A DNA stretch of 64,000 bases. It comes from Avena insularis (lineage: Eukaryota > Streptophyta > Magnoliopsida > Poales > Poaceae). Every line of letters begins with the position of its first letter. The stretch's first letter is position 1. The position numbers and the translations under genes were made by a program. The notes beneath the pieces are model-generated. The model saw only the letters and a program-made list of their open reading frames with translations, did no database searches and had not been told where the DNA came from. Positions 27,769 to 39,144 of the stretch are shown here, piece after piece. The stretch lies in assembly GCA_023614405.1 (NCBI GenBank), contig CM042692.1, forward strand, positions 123,497,503 through 123,561,502. Reading direction: 5' to 3'.

Positions 27769-27826
27769 CTTTTCTGGGCGCCATACACAGAGCCATCAAG
27801 CATTTTTCTAGCGCCATTGCCGGGGA
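27769..27826 (+). promoter_or_regulatory. Duplicated primer-binding-site region of Gypsy element 1
   Basis: Directly after the LTR the sequence reads CTTTTCTGGGCGCC, and 30 bases later TTTTTCTAGCGCCATTGCCGGGGA (27803-27826), split here because it exceeds the motif length: TTTTTCTAGCGCC then ATTGCCGGGGA. The second copy resembles the Athila PBS TGGCGCCGTTGCCGGGGA (Asp-tRNA type) with two changes. So the PBS-like motif is present twice, with the better copy displaced from the LTR. Confidence 0.65.
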
Positions 27827-27988
27827 GTCATGGACTTCTTCATAAGGGGACTCCCCCATAACCAATCTCTTTACTTTGTTGTTTTTGTTTTGCTTAGTTT
27901 CTTTTTGCTTTGTTTGTTTGTTTTGTTCTTCAAAAAACACAAAAAAATAGTTTTACTAGTTTGCTTTCTTATTCAAAAACACAAAAAA

Positions 27989-29929
27989 ATGACTACTCTT
28001 GAAAACACTAAGTTGTGTGACTTCACTAGCACCAACAACAATGATTTTATGAGCACACCTATTGCTCCACCTGTGGCTGAAAATACTTTCTTTGAGATAA
28101 AACCTGCTTTGCTCAATCTTGTTATGAGAGAACAATTTTCTGGTATTGGTAATGAAGATGCTGCTTCCCATCTAAATAACTTTGTTGAACTTTGTGAGAT
28201 GCAAAAGCATAGGGATATAGATGGTGATATTATTAATATGAAATTGTTTCCTTTCTCTTTGAGAGGAAAAGCTAAAGAATGGTTGAATTCCTTAACTAGG
28301 AATAATATTGATTCTTAGACTAAGTGCAAAGATGCTTTTATTGGAAAATACTATCCTCCTGCTAAGATTATATCCATGAGAAGTGAAATAATGAAGTTTA
28401 AACAACTTGATAATGAGCATGTTGCTCAAGCTTGGGAAAGAACGAAATCTTTGGTAAAGAATTGTCCCACTCATGGACTGACTGCTTGGATGATCATCCA
28501 AACTTTTTATGCAGGATTGAACTATTCTTCAAGGAATATATTGGATTCTGCTGTTGGAGGTACCTTTATGACCATCACTTTGGGTGCTGCAACAAAACTT
28601 CTAGACAATATGATGGTTAATTATTCTGAATGGCATACTGAGAGAGCTCCACAAGGTAAGAAGGTAAATTCTGTTGAGGAAACCTCCTCCTTGAGTGATA
28701 AGATTGATATTATGATGTCTATGCTTGTTAATGGGAAAGCCCATATTGATCCAAATAATGTTTCTTTAGCCTCTTTGGTTGCTCAAGAAGAGCAAGTTGA
28801 TGTGAACTTCATAAGAAATAACAATTTTGGCAACAATGCTTATGGTAATAATGCTTATAGGAACAATTTTGGTAACAACAATTATAAGCCATATCCTCCC
28901 AATAATGGTAATGCTTATGGAAATTCTTACAACAATAATAAGAGTGGTCCCTCTGAACATGAAGTTATGCTTAAAGAGTTTATTAATAAACAAACTGCTT
29001 TCAACAAAACTATTGAGGAAAAACTCTCTAATGCTGAAAGAAATATAGCATCTTTGGCTGAAGCTCAATCTTCTTTGAATAAAATGGCTGCTAAACCTGA
29101 AACTAATGATAATCCCTTTGCAGCTACTAATGCCATACAAGTTAGAATTGATGAAAATGTTAGACTATTATCTGAATTGCATGCTAAGTGGGAAAGAGAA
29201 GATGAAATTGCTAGAAACATTAGTGTTTCTACTATCACCACCACTAGTGTTAAGGCTAGTAATAGTTATACTACTTTAGATGATAAATTTGATTTTGATC
29301 TTGATGGTTGTAATATCTCTGAAGTTATTAAGTTCCTACAAAAGCTTGCTAAAAGTCCTAATGCTAGTGCTATGAACATGGATTTTACAAAACACATTAT
29401 TGATTCTCTCATAAAGATTAAAGAAGAAAAGATGAAACATAAAGCTTCTATTCCTATTAAACAAGAAGATGGTTGGTAACCCATCATTAATATGAAAGTG
29501 AATGACTTTGATTTCAAAGCTTTATGTGATCTTGATAGTAGTGTTTCTATTATGCCTAGAAGGATTTATGATATGCCTGATTTGCCTCCTCTTGAAGATT
29601 GTTATTTGAATGTCCCACTTGATGATAATGCTAAAAATAAACTCATGGGGAGTCTTAATGATGTTCTTATTATGGTTAACGATTTCTATGTCCCCGTTGA
29701 TTTCTATTTTTTGGATGTTGAATACAATGCTTCTTGTCCTATTACTTTGGGAAGACCTTTTCTTAGAACTGTTGGTGCCATCATTGATATGAAAGAAGGC
29801 ACCATTAAATATCAACTCCCACTCAAGAAAGGTATAGAACACTTCCCTAAAAAGAGAGAAAATATTTCTTTTGCTTCTCCTATGAAAAAAAAATTTGGTT
29901 TTAATGCTTCTTCATTTGAGAACACTTGA
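27989..29929 (+). pseudogene. gag-protease of Gypsy element 1
   Basis: A single reading frame, broken by two stops, encodes gag and a retropepsin-like domain. Gag starts at ATG 27989 (MTTLENTK) and includes the capsid-type segment LFPFSLRGKAKEWLNSL at about 28240-28300. A TAG at 28316-28318 sits where the family has Trp. Gag continues from 28319 with an Asn/Gly/Tyr-rich stretch (about 28820-28940) and an acidic coiled region. A TAA at 29477-29479 precedes the protease, which shows ALCDLDSSVSIMP (the family normally has DLGAS, so the glycine of the active-site triad is lost) and a flap/terminal ITLGRPFLRTVGA. The frame ends at 29929. No RT, RNase H or integrase follows, so the element relied on enzymes from elsewhere even before it decayed. 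Confidence 0.88.
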
Positions 29930-32228
29930 TTCTTTCTTTGCTTCTTATGCCTAACTTAAAGGCGTTAAAGAAAAGTACTTATTGGGAGATAACCCAAAAG
30001 TTTTAGATGAGTCTTGGAAGTTATTACCTCTGTAATAACCGCTCCTTATCCTTTTTGTTTGCTTTTTGTGCCAAGAGTAACCTCTAATGAGAGAGAAGTA
30101 ATGATTGGAAAAGTTGTTGTCCCAAAACAGATTTTTGTGCTTCACCATAAAAACTCATGAGAGAGTTCTGTATGTCGGATTGAGCTGTAATGTTTTGTGA
30201 TTCTGCCCCAGGTTGTTATCTAACTTTACTTAGTTCAACACTTTTTGATTTGAGCAACAGAAGGTTTTCGAAAAAATTCGTCTTTACCTGCTGGTCTGTT
30301 TTGACAGATTTCTGCCATTTTCTGCATTTGCTTCTTGTGGGTTCCTTTTTGAGTTCTTTTGGGGAATTGAGATTTTCGAAGGAAGTTCTACAGTAGCTAG
30401 TGTTCTAATGGAAGTTTATTTGGTGTTATAACTGAACCTTAAGACTTATTTATCTTAAGTGCACTAATGTTGCTAATAAAGATTGTGTGAAGTTCTATAT
30501 GAAGGAAAAATTTCAGGTGTATGGAAGGAATGAGTAATGACATGAAGGATGGACTAAAGATCAATCTTGGGGATGCCACGCGTGTCACCCCAAGAAATAT
30601 CCAATAAGTACAAGCGTCAAAGCTTGGGGACGCCCAAGGCATCCCCTTCTTCATCAATAAAAATTCCAGGTTTCTTCCAAACGCTTCATTTTTATTGTTT
30701 CATGCACAGTTGTGTTGTTCTTGGAGCATCTTCTTTTTCATTTTCGTTTTGGTTTTTCATTTGCTTGGTTTGCTTAGTTTTCTGAATAAATTGGTTGGAA
30801 CCCCTCTTTCATACATTGGTTTGCAAATGGTTTGGTTTGGTTTGGAAAAGAGTAGGAAAATTCATGCTTATGTGGTAAAAAGAGCTTGTTTTTTACTGTG
30901 GCCTATGCTTTGTCATGCCATGCTTGATATTGTTTTGGCTTTATGCTTAGTATTATTTGCTGTAGCATGACTTGTTATAAACAATGGAGATTGCTTAATG
31001 TTCCTTGGATGAATCATGCGTTGTTTTAGCATATTAAAGCATAGTATAGTGGTATTCTCCTATGATGCTTTATTTGGGTTGACTTGGCGCATGCTCACAC
31101 CATGTTATGACTATCTCAAGTCACCATAGCCTTTATGATCCTTTAGTTTTCAACTTGTAGTATCACTTTATGCTTTGATCAATGATGTTTTGTCGCTCTG
31201 CATGATTATGGCCATTATTGCTCTCTTAGTTTGTCGCTCCCAATCTTTTGCTAGCCTCCACAACAAAGTATGAGTTCCACTCATGCATCCAACTCCCTAA
31301 ACCAAGTTATTCCAAAGAGTCCACCATACCTACCTACTAGCTTATGCTATTCCAAGTATATTCATGCTTTTGTTTACCTTCCAAATTAAACTTGTTATGA
31401 GAAAACTAGTGACTAAAGCTCTCACGAACTTGATGGCACACTTTACTTTACTTGCCCTTAATAAACTTGAACCATTGTGTCTTCTATGTTGTATATGCTT
31501 GCACTTATTTGTTGGGAATTAGCAGAACCATGATTTCATGGGGAACGCTTTCAACATTGCACTTGGTACTTGTACCTAGTTGATATCATGCTCTTTTGTA
31601 TATGGATGTCGGTGTGAAATGAAAGGGGGGCTTGTAAGTCCATGGAGTTATGTATATGTGTTAGAGAAACGCATGGGCCGCTGGTCTAATCCATGCTGAC
31701 ATGGTGGAAACCTGCAGCGTAACCATAATGAGCTGTCTATGAAGCATTCTTCTTATAAAAATAAGAGTCCTGTATTGAGACAAAAGAGAAAAGAAAAAAA
31801 AAGATTATGAAAAGAGGAAAGAGAGAAAAAAGCACCATATTCCCATGGTAAATAAGAAGAATGCTAAGATGCTCGTTGTCTGCTTGCCTTGTCATTTTGA
31901 TATGGGGATTCTTCCATATCATCGCAAGTCCCTAGGTACCTCGATGATACATGTACTTGATATGACAAGCTTTCAAACTTGGGTGACTAGTCTCCCTTCT
32001 GAATACAAGGGACATGAAGGCGTCCTGACATTTTATACTTTACTCATTTTTGTTGCATGTCTGAATACTATTATGCCATGTTTTATGAACTTTCCCATGT
32101 GAAACAAACAACGTCATGCAGCATTGTTGTTCACGATGTTTTGTTTGTTCCTTTTCCTGTCAAGTTTCTTTGTTATTCCAACTTTGTCTTCAGTTAAGAT
32201 AAAGTCCTGTCATCTCAAAATGTTTTGC
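29930..32228 (+). mobile_element. 3' non-coding region of Gypsy element 1 (truncated, no PPT or 3' LTR)
   Basis: About 2.3 kb with no coding signal beyond short chance ORFs. It begins with the GGCGTTAAAGAAAAGTAC...GGGAGATAACCC stretch that follows coding regions in Athila-type elements. It mirrors 33060-35480 of the minus-strand element 2: the CCTTGGGCATCCCC-type hairpin sequence (30620-30650), the CAGTTGTGTTGTTCTTGGAGC segment (30705-30730) and the GCGCATGCTCACACCATG segment (31090) all occur there in reverse complement. The match stops at about 32228 (AATGTTTTGCAA), before the polypurine tract. Confidence 0.82.
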
Positions 32229-32298
32229 AATTCACCCAGATGAATTCAGGCCCTTCTTCATCAGGTGAAAACACCCCAACGTGTTTTCTATCTAAGGA
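32229..32298. other. Junction between the two inverted Gypsy elements
   Basis: About 70 bases that fit neither flank cleanly. They contain TTCACCCAG at the start and GTGTTTTCTATCTAAGGAG at the end, which are neighbours in the plus orientation of the LTR (27350-27381), separated here by about 42 unmatched bases. To the right, sequence turns into minus-orientation LTR. This looks like a filler-bearing recombination joint. Confidence 0.6.
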
Positions 32299-32801
32299 GG
32301 CTTGCATGGTGGTGTGGAAGGCTGTGGTGACTCTTCCGGTTTCTCCGGGTGAAGAGCTCGATCCTCCCTCTCCTGATCTAGGAGATGACGGTGGCGGAAG
32401 ACTTTCTGTGGATTTTTGATCGGCCCTTAGGGTTTTGTCCCAAGGGCATCTTATAGGCGGGGAGGCCGAGGCTGGGAGCGGCCACACCACCCCGGCACGG
32501 GTCGGCCTGGCCAGGTGGTGTGGTGGCCCCTGGCCCCTCTCCATCTCGTATTCTGGCACTTGATGACTTCCGGAAAAATAGGCACTTTAGCTTTTGTCCC
32601 GTCCAATTCCGAGAATATTCGTTTTTTGACTTTCCTAGAACCAAAAACAGCAGAAAATAGGCAACTGACACTATGGCTCTTGTTAATAGGCTAGTCCAAG
32701 AAATCATATGAAAAGTACTCCAAAGTTGGAACAAAACACAAGAAAGTGGATAAAACTAAGCATGGAACATAAAAAATTATAGATACATTTGCAATGTATC
32801 A
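32299..32801 (-). mobile_element. Truncated 3' LTR of Gypsy element 2
   Basis: 503 bp of LTR in minus orientation, from TGATACATTGCAAATG (ending at 32801) to the CACCATGCAAGCC segment, where it is broken. It is followed at 32802 by the internal polypurine tract, which identifies it as the 3' LTR of the element whose 5' LTR is 36857-38422. Confidence 0.85.
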
Positions 32802-32816
32802 GCATCCCCAAGCTTA
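32802..32816 (-). promoter_or_regulatory. Polypurine tract of Gypsy element 2
   Basis: On the minus strand AAGCTTGGGGATGC abuts the LTR start TGATAC, preceded by the CTCGAGGACGAGCAGG stretch typical of this Gypsy group. Copies of the AAGCTTGGGGATGC motif also occur further inside both elements. Confidence 0.75.
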
Positions 32817-35650
32817 ACTCCTGCTCGTCCTCGAGTAGGTAAGTGATAAAAGGAAAGAATACTTTTGAGGTGACATGCACCATCAAAGACTTGATCAAAG
32901 TATTTGCAAAACATTCAAAGCTGGGATCATAGTACTTCAATCATAACATGAAAGACAAAGTTCTAGCAATAAGACAAAAAAAACTATGATGCAACAAGAA
33001 AAGGAACAAACAAAAGATTCATGAATAACAATGCTTTGCAAGACGTTTGTTTGTTTCACATAAAGAAAACATAGCATAGTAGTATTTAGCTTGTCCCTCA
33101 ATAGAGTAGAAAATATAAATGCATAGGACACCTTCAAAGTTCATAAGAGTGACTAGATACAAATAGTTTAAAACAAGCAATATCAAGGTATGCATCAATC
33201 AACTAGTCTTGGGACAATGCACATAGAACTAAGAATGGCCACTATGCTCTCAAAGTAGGTGCATAAAGATAGAAGGTGGAGACTCAATATAATGGTGGAA
33301 GAAAGGCCTTTTTATAAAAGGAAGTAGGGATTAAAGTCTCATAAAGAGCTCCCCAAAATTATGGTACTTATAGCTTTCAGCTCTCATTGCCCCTATCATA
33401 AGCATCTTTAAGGTGATTAAGGTTAAAGTGACACAACTAAGAGGATATGCTTGACAAGTTATAAACCGAAATCTCATGACCCTTACTTACGAAGACCGAT
33501 CCTCATGCTACTCAACTTTAGTCACGAGTAAGCTCTTGTCATTGTAAGTACATGTGTAACATTAAGAACCGCCAACGGGGTACCCCTTGCACATGATACG
33601 GGAGCTTTCCCATAATCAAAATGACAAGGCAAGCAGACAATGAGCATCTCAGCGATCTTTTTATTTGCTATTTGCATAGGTTTTTATTGAGGATGCTTCA
33701 TAGAATGCTCATTATGGTGATGCTGCAAGTTTCCACCATGAATAGGCATGGATTAGGCTAGCGGCCCAGGCGTTTCTCTAACACACATACAAACTCCATG
33801 ATCTTACAAGTTCCACTTTTATTTCACACCGTTGGGATCCGTAAGCAAAAGAACATGATATCAACGGGGTACAAAGTACAAGTGCAATATTGAAAGCGTT
33901 CCCCATGAAACATGGTTCTGCTAATTTCAACTTATAAAGCGCAAGCATATGCGCAACAAAGAAGGACCCAATGGTTCAAGTTTATTAGATGCAAAAAGTA
34001 AAGTGTGCCATCAAGTTCGTGAGAGCTTTAATCACTAGTTTTCTCATAACAAGTTTAATTTGGAATATAAACAAAAGCATGAATATACTTGGAATAGCAT
34101 AAGCTAGTAGGTAGGTATGGTGGACTCTTTGGAATAACTTGGTTTAGGGAGTTGGATGCATGAGTGGAACTCATACTTGGTTGTGGAGGCTAGCAAAAGA
34201 CTGGGAGCGACAAACTAAGAGAGCAATAATGGCCATAATCATGCAGAGCGACAAAACATCATTGATCAAAGCATAAAGTGATACTACAAGTTGAAAACTA
34301 AAGGATCATAAAGGTTATGGTGACTTGGGATAGTCATAACATGGTGTGAGCATGCGCCAAGTCAACCCAAATAAAGCATCAAAGGAGAATACCACTATAC
34401 TATGCCTTAATATGCTAAAACAACGCATGATTCATCCAAGGCACATTAAGCAATCTCAATTGTTTATAACAAGTCATGCTACAGAAAATAATACTAAGCA
34501 TAAAGCCAAAACAGTATCAAGCATGGCATGACAAAGCATAGGCCACAGTGAAAAACAAGCTCTTTTTACCACATAAGTATGAACTCTCCTACTCTTTTCC
34601 AAACCAAACCAAACTATTTGCAAACCAATGTATGAAAGAGGGGGTCCAACCAATTTATTCAGAAAACTAAGCAAAATAAATCAAACGAAAAACCAAAACA
34701 AAAACAAAAAAGAAGACGCTCCAAGAACAACACAACTGTGCATGGAACAATAAAAATGAAGCGTTTGGAAGAAACCTGGGATTTTTATTGATGAAGAAGG
34801 GGATGCCTTGGGCATCCCCAAGCTTTGACGCTTGTATTTCTTCTATATTTATTGGGGTGACACGCGTGGCATCCCCAAGCTTGAGCTTTAGTCCGTCCTT
34901 CATCTCATTACTCATTTCTCCCATACACCTGAAATTTTTCCTTCATACAAAACTTCACACAATCTTTATTAGCAACATTAGTGCACTCAAGATAAATAAG
35001 TCTTAAGATTTAGTTATAACACCAAATAAACTTCCATTAGAACACTAGATACTGTAGCACTTCCCTCAAAAAAGCTCAATTCCCCAAAAGAACTCAAAAA
35101 GGAACCAACAAGAAGCAAATGCAGAAAATGGCAGAAATCTGTCAAAACAGACCAGCAAGTAAAGACGAATTTTTTTGAAGACCTTATGTTGCTCAAATCA
35201 AAAAGTGTTGAACTAAAGAAAGTTATATAACAACCTGGGGCAGAAGCAAAAAAATTCACACCTCAAAAAGACCTTCAGAGATTTTATACGAATTTTTACG
35301 GTGAAGCACAGAAATCTGTTTCGGGACAGCAACTTTCTCAATCATTACTTCTCTCTCATTAGAGGTTACTCTTGTCACAAAAAGGAAATAAAAAGGATAA
35401 GGAGCGGTTATTACTGAAGTAATAACTTCCAAGACTCATCTAAAATTTTTGGGTTATCTCCCAATAAGTACTTTTCTTTAACGCCTTTAAGTTAGGCATG
35501 ATAGTTTGAGAAGATGCTCACATAAGAAATATGAATTGAAGTAAAAGAGAGCATCAAGAAGCAAATTCAAAACACATTTAAGTCTAACACACTTCCAATG
35601 CATAGGAATCTTGTATGCAAATAAATTCACAAAAAACAAAGTGACACGCA
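32817..35650 (-). mobile_element. 3' non-coding region of Gypsy element 2
   Basis: No convincing coding region. It is the reverse-complement counterpart of 29930-32228 of element 1, through the ACGCGTGGCATCCCC and GGGGATGCCTTGGGCATCCCC segments (34799-34885) and the GGTTATCTCCCAATAAGTAC stretch (35450-35472). It also retains the roughly 250 bases before the polypurine tract that element 1 has lost. Confidence 0.8.
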
Positions 35651-35664
35651 TAGGAAGATAAAAC

Positions 35665-36460
35665 AAGAATAACTTCAAAACTTTTAGCTCATAGAGAGGT
35701 GTTTCAATACCATGAAAACTTCTACAACCATATTTTCCTCTCTCATAATAATTTTAGTAGCCTCATGAATAAACTCAACAATATAACTATCACATAAAGC
35801 AAGCTTTTCATGATCTACAAACACTAGAGCTTTGTTATAAACATTTTCAAAAGAATCCTCAGGAACATGACATTCGTCCTCCTTTGGTAAGCATGGGGGA
35901 CAATCAAATAATGTAAGGGCTAAAAAGTTACTCTCATTAGAAGGTAGGGATGGGTAGATCCATTCCTCCTCCTCTTGATCATCACTCTACTCCTCTTTTT
36001 CATCTAATGAGCTTCCAGTTTCGGCAATTTCTTCTTCCATAGGCTCCTACAAGACATTAGTCTCTTCCATTGGTGGAGAGCATCTATTAAGATATTCAAG
36101 AATATAGCCATTTTCTACCTTGTAATTATCAAAGCAAAATTTAAGTATATCATAAAACTCATACTTATAAGGTGAATCATCAGTATTTTCAAGCAAACTA
36201 GCAACTTCAAATGCACCCTTCCAAGCAATAAATTCTTCAATTTGTTCCACATCATAAAAGTGATAATTCCCTTTAACATAAGAACATATGGTAACATTAT
36301 CATTATACTCACATTGAAAAGGGAGGTGTTTATACCTCCTACATCAACAAGATTTATCAAAGCAATAAGTAACATTATAATTAGAGCACACGTTTATAGC
36401 AATGGTATACAATTTATCAATTTGTTCCCATAAGTGTTTCCCTTTTTGTGACAAGCGGTG
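35665..36460 (-). pseudogene. Degenerate ORF of unknown function in Gypsy element 2
   Basis: One minus-strand frame can be followed for about 250 codons with a few stops. In order it shows NVTYCFDKSC, a stop, CRRYKHLPFQCEY, VKGNYHFYDVEQIEEFIAWK, SPYKYEFYDILKFCFDNYK, YILEYLNRCSPP, a TAG at 36047-36049, EPMEEEIAETGSS, a second TAG near 35991, then an acidic stretch with EEEEWIYPSLPSNES and PEDSFENVYNKALVF. The cysteines and the acidic C-terminal half resemble uncharacterised ORFs of Triticeae non-autonomous Gypsy elements as I remember them; I know of no assigned function. It occupies the position that gag-protease takes in element 1, although LTRs and 3' regions of the two elements match. Element 2 therefore never encoded its own replication proteins in this copy. 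Confidence 0.6.
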
Positions 36461-36718
36461 TTCCTTATAATAATATTTTTGTTCTTACGTGAACCCACCT
36501 TGCCAATAAGATTCAGTTTCAAAGAAACCAACCATTGATAGAAAGCATGATAAAGCAAGACAATAACAGACCAACAAAAATAACAACTATAGTAGGAACT
36601 AATTTTTGTGTGTTTTTGATAAAGAAACAAGCAAACAAAGCAAAAAGAAACTAAGCAAAACAAAAATAACAACGTAAAGAGATTGGTTATGAGGGACTCC
36701 CCTTGTGAAGATATCCTT

Positions 36719-36856
36719 GACTCCCCGGAAACGGCGCCAGAAAAATGTCTTTTGATGGCGTGTAGTTGACGTGGGAGTTTCTTCTTCTTCTTCTTCGATC
36801 CCCGGAAATGGCGCCAGAAAAATGCTTGATGGCTCAATGCACGGCGCCCAGAAAAG
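36719..36856 (-). promoter_or_regulatory. Triplicated PBS-like region of Gypsy element 2
   Basis: On the minus strand, after the LTR end, a GGCGCC motif occurs three times: GGGCGCCGTGCATTG (36836-36850, next to the LTR), CTGGCGCCATTTCCGGGGATC (core at 36797-36816) and TGGCGCCGTTTCCGGGGAGTC (core at 36719-36739). Each is preceded by a TTTTTCT or CTTTTCT stretch. The most PBS-like copy is the one farthest from the LTR. A GAAGAAGAAGAA microsatellite separates copies two and three. Confidence 0.7.
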
Positions 36857-38422
36857 TGCTGGTGCGTGGTTGATGTAGAGCTCGTTGGGAACCCCAAGAG
36901 GAAGGTATGATGAGCACGACAAGTTTCCTCGATTATGAAACCAAGGTTTAATCGAACCAGTAGGAGCAAGGAAACACCCCAAAGGTGTTACTAGCTGAGC
37001 TTTGGCAGGGCGCACTACCGGTGCTAGTAGCAACGTGGAGACCTGCACAACACAACCATAGAACTTTGTCCCCAACTTGCGATGAGGTTGTCAATCTCAC
37101 CGTGTTTTGCGGAAAACAAAGGATTAAACGTATCGAATGGAAGGAAGTAATAGTTTGCCGAAAGTAAACATAAAGGAGTAAAAGATTGTAGATTGAATAT
37201 AAAAGACAAGGACCGGGATCCTTAGTTCACTAGAGGTGGCTCTCCTTAAGATAGATAACATGTTGGGTGAACAAATTACAACGGGGCAATTGACAAACAT
37301 CAAGAAAGCAATACATGCATATACTAATCATCTTGACTCCTTTGAGATTTGATTGGGCATTATAACATTATAAATAGACCGCCATCCAACTGCATCTATG
37401 ACTAATAATCCACCTTCAGGTTATCATCTGAACCCCCTCCAGTATTAAGTTGCAAGCAACAGATTATTGCTTTATGAACTGTGTGTAAAGTAAACAATAC
37501 GATTGTTCTATGAACAAAGGATTGTTGTTTTCTTCCTAGTAGCAACAACACATCTAGTACCTTAGAGATTTCTGTCACTTCCCCAGATACCAGAGGCATG
37601 AACCCACTATCGAGCATAAATACCAACTCTTGGAGTTGCTAGCATCTACTTGGCCAAGATAGCTACTAACAACATAAAGCATGCAAGATCACAAATAACA
37701 AAGACATGATAGAATCAATAATCAATCTGAAATAGCATCTCAATATCCATCGGATCCCCCCAAACACAACATGCAGAATTACAAATAGATGATCTTGATC
37801 ATGAACGGAGCTCACAAGATCTAAACATGAAAGCACAAAGGAGGAGAACCAGCCATCTAGCTACTACATGGATCCGTAGTCCAAGGATGAACTACTCATG
37901 CATCACACTGGAGGCTTGCATGATGATGAAGAAGGCCTCGGTGGTGAATTCCTCTCCGGCAGTGCCGGAAGAGCTTCAGATCCTCCGGTCTAGGGATGGA
38001 GATGACTCCATGCACTCTTCGTGGATTTTGTTGGGCCCTTCGGGTTTTCGTGCCGAGGGCCTCTTATAGGCGGAAGGGAGGCCGAGGGGTGCCGGAGCCA
38101 CCACCTCGGCGGGCCAGCCTGGCTGCCAGCTTAGGTGGTGTGGTGGCCCCCTGGCCCCTCTCCGTCTCGTATTCTGCCACTTGATGACTTCCGGAAAAAT
38201 AGGCATTTTGGCTTTTGTCCTGTCCAATTCCGAGAATATTCATTTTCTGACTTTCCTAGAACCAAAAACAACGAAAAACAGCAATTGGCCTTTGTGGCTC
38301 TTGTTAATAGGTTAGTCCAAGATATCATATGAAAAGTACTCCAAAGTTGGAACAAAACACAAGAAAGTGGATAAAACTAAGCATGGAACATCAAAAATTA
38401 TAGATACATTTGCAATGTATCA
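36857..38422 (-). mobile_element. 5' LTR of Gypsy element 2
   Basis: 1566 bp; on the minus strand TGATACATTGCAAATG to CGCACCAGCA. It is inserted inside a zf-XS first exon: the exon frame on the minus strand runs to 38423 and stops exactly at the LTR. The exon continuation is not found on the far side of element 1, so the original insertion site has been rearranged. Confidence 0.9.
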
Positions 38423-38526
38423 ACGTCCTCCTTGCCTTGTGCTGCGTGATGCTCCTCCAGATCTGCCGCGTGAAGCACCAGCCTGGCGGCGATGGCCGGA
38501 CACTCACCCCCATGCACTGGTTTCAT
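38423..38526 (-). pseudogene. zf-XS gene, first exon only (cut by Gypsy LTR)
   Basis: The minus strand from ATG at 38526 gives 34 codons, beginning MKPVHGGECP and ending AAQGKEDV, when the Gypsy LTR interrupts at 38422. The same exon in the right copy (53991-54199) has lost one T (CTTCAC here, CTCAC there at about 54043), so this left fragment carries the intact frame linking the ATG to the downstream DLEEHHAAQG segment. The remainder of the gene is not found in the window in this orientation. The promoter-like arm lies upstream at 38527-39144. Identification depends on homology to the right copy, whose second exon has a clear zf-XS domain. Confidence 0.7.
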
Positions 38527-39144
38527 GGAGAGGGTTCGTGCAAGTACGTTCAAGATTGTGGGGTTTTGCTAGATAGGGAAGAGAGAGTAGTGGATGAGTG
38601 CGAATGGAGGACCCGATAGGCTAGTTTTTAATGCGGGGACGTTTAGGCCTCCTCAAGGGCCCCGGTAGGCAGCTCTTCTGGCTGCGGCTACCGCGTGGAA
38701 GGTTCATGTGTTGGGGTGCTGTCGGAAGTGAGAGTGCAGTTGCCGTGTAGTAGACTTGTAGCCTTTGCATACTAGATTAAACATGACATCACCACTCGAC
38801 GACTTTTTCCATGGACGGCATCGTGTTCCTTCTTGTAGAAGTCTCGTTGAGGGAGACGTCCGTGTTGTCTCGCGTTGTACTGTGAAGGGCACGACGTGTG
38901 CAACGAGCCTCGTTGGATCACACAGGATCAACGGTTGGTGCGCATGATCCGCGTGACAACTGTGACAACCAATCAGGGCATAGTAGACAGAGTGGGCACA
39001 GGTCTGGGCTTCTACGAAAGAGAGAGAGGGGCAAAACTGGGTAGTATCAAAAAACAAAGGGCAAAGCTGAGTAGTATAAAAATGGAAAGTGGGTGTCTTT
39101 TACAATGAAATACATCATGGCATACATCAAATTATGCCAAGATT
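38423..39144 (-). repeat. Left inverted-repeat arm: promoter-like sequence plus zf-XS exon 1
   Basis: Reverse complement of about 53331-54096, covering promoter-like sequence and the beginning of the zf-XS exon. Shared landmarks include TTATGCCAAGAT at the array boundary, the two CAAAACTGGGTAGT/CAAAGCTGAGTAGT stretches, GATCACACAGGATCAACG, and the GGACGGCATCGTGTTCC segment. The right arm has about 48 extra bases at roughly 53729-53777. Both arms touch the minisatellite at the same point and with the same relative orientation, so each is the end of an array-promoter-gene unit. Confidence 0.9.

Noticed and set aside
30190..32102. Short plus-strand ORFs after the gag-protease region as envelope or extra genes
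   Set aside because: All are under about 95 codons, AT-rich, without domains, and not conserved as frames in the mirrored element 2.
38704..39057. 117-codon ORF in the left arm, with a homologous ORF at 53438-53794
   Set aside because: The two share sequence because the arms are duplicates. The frames differ by indels, show no domain, and lie upstream of the zf-XS exon as promoter or leader would.
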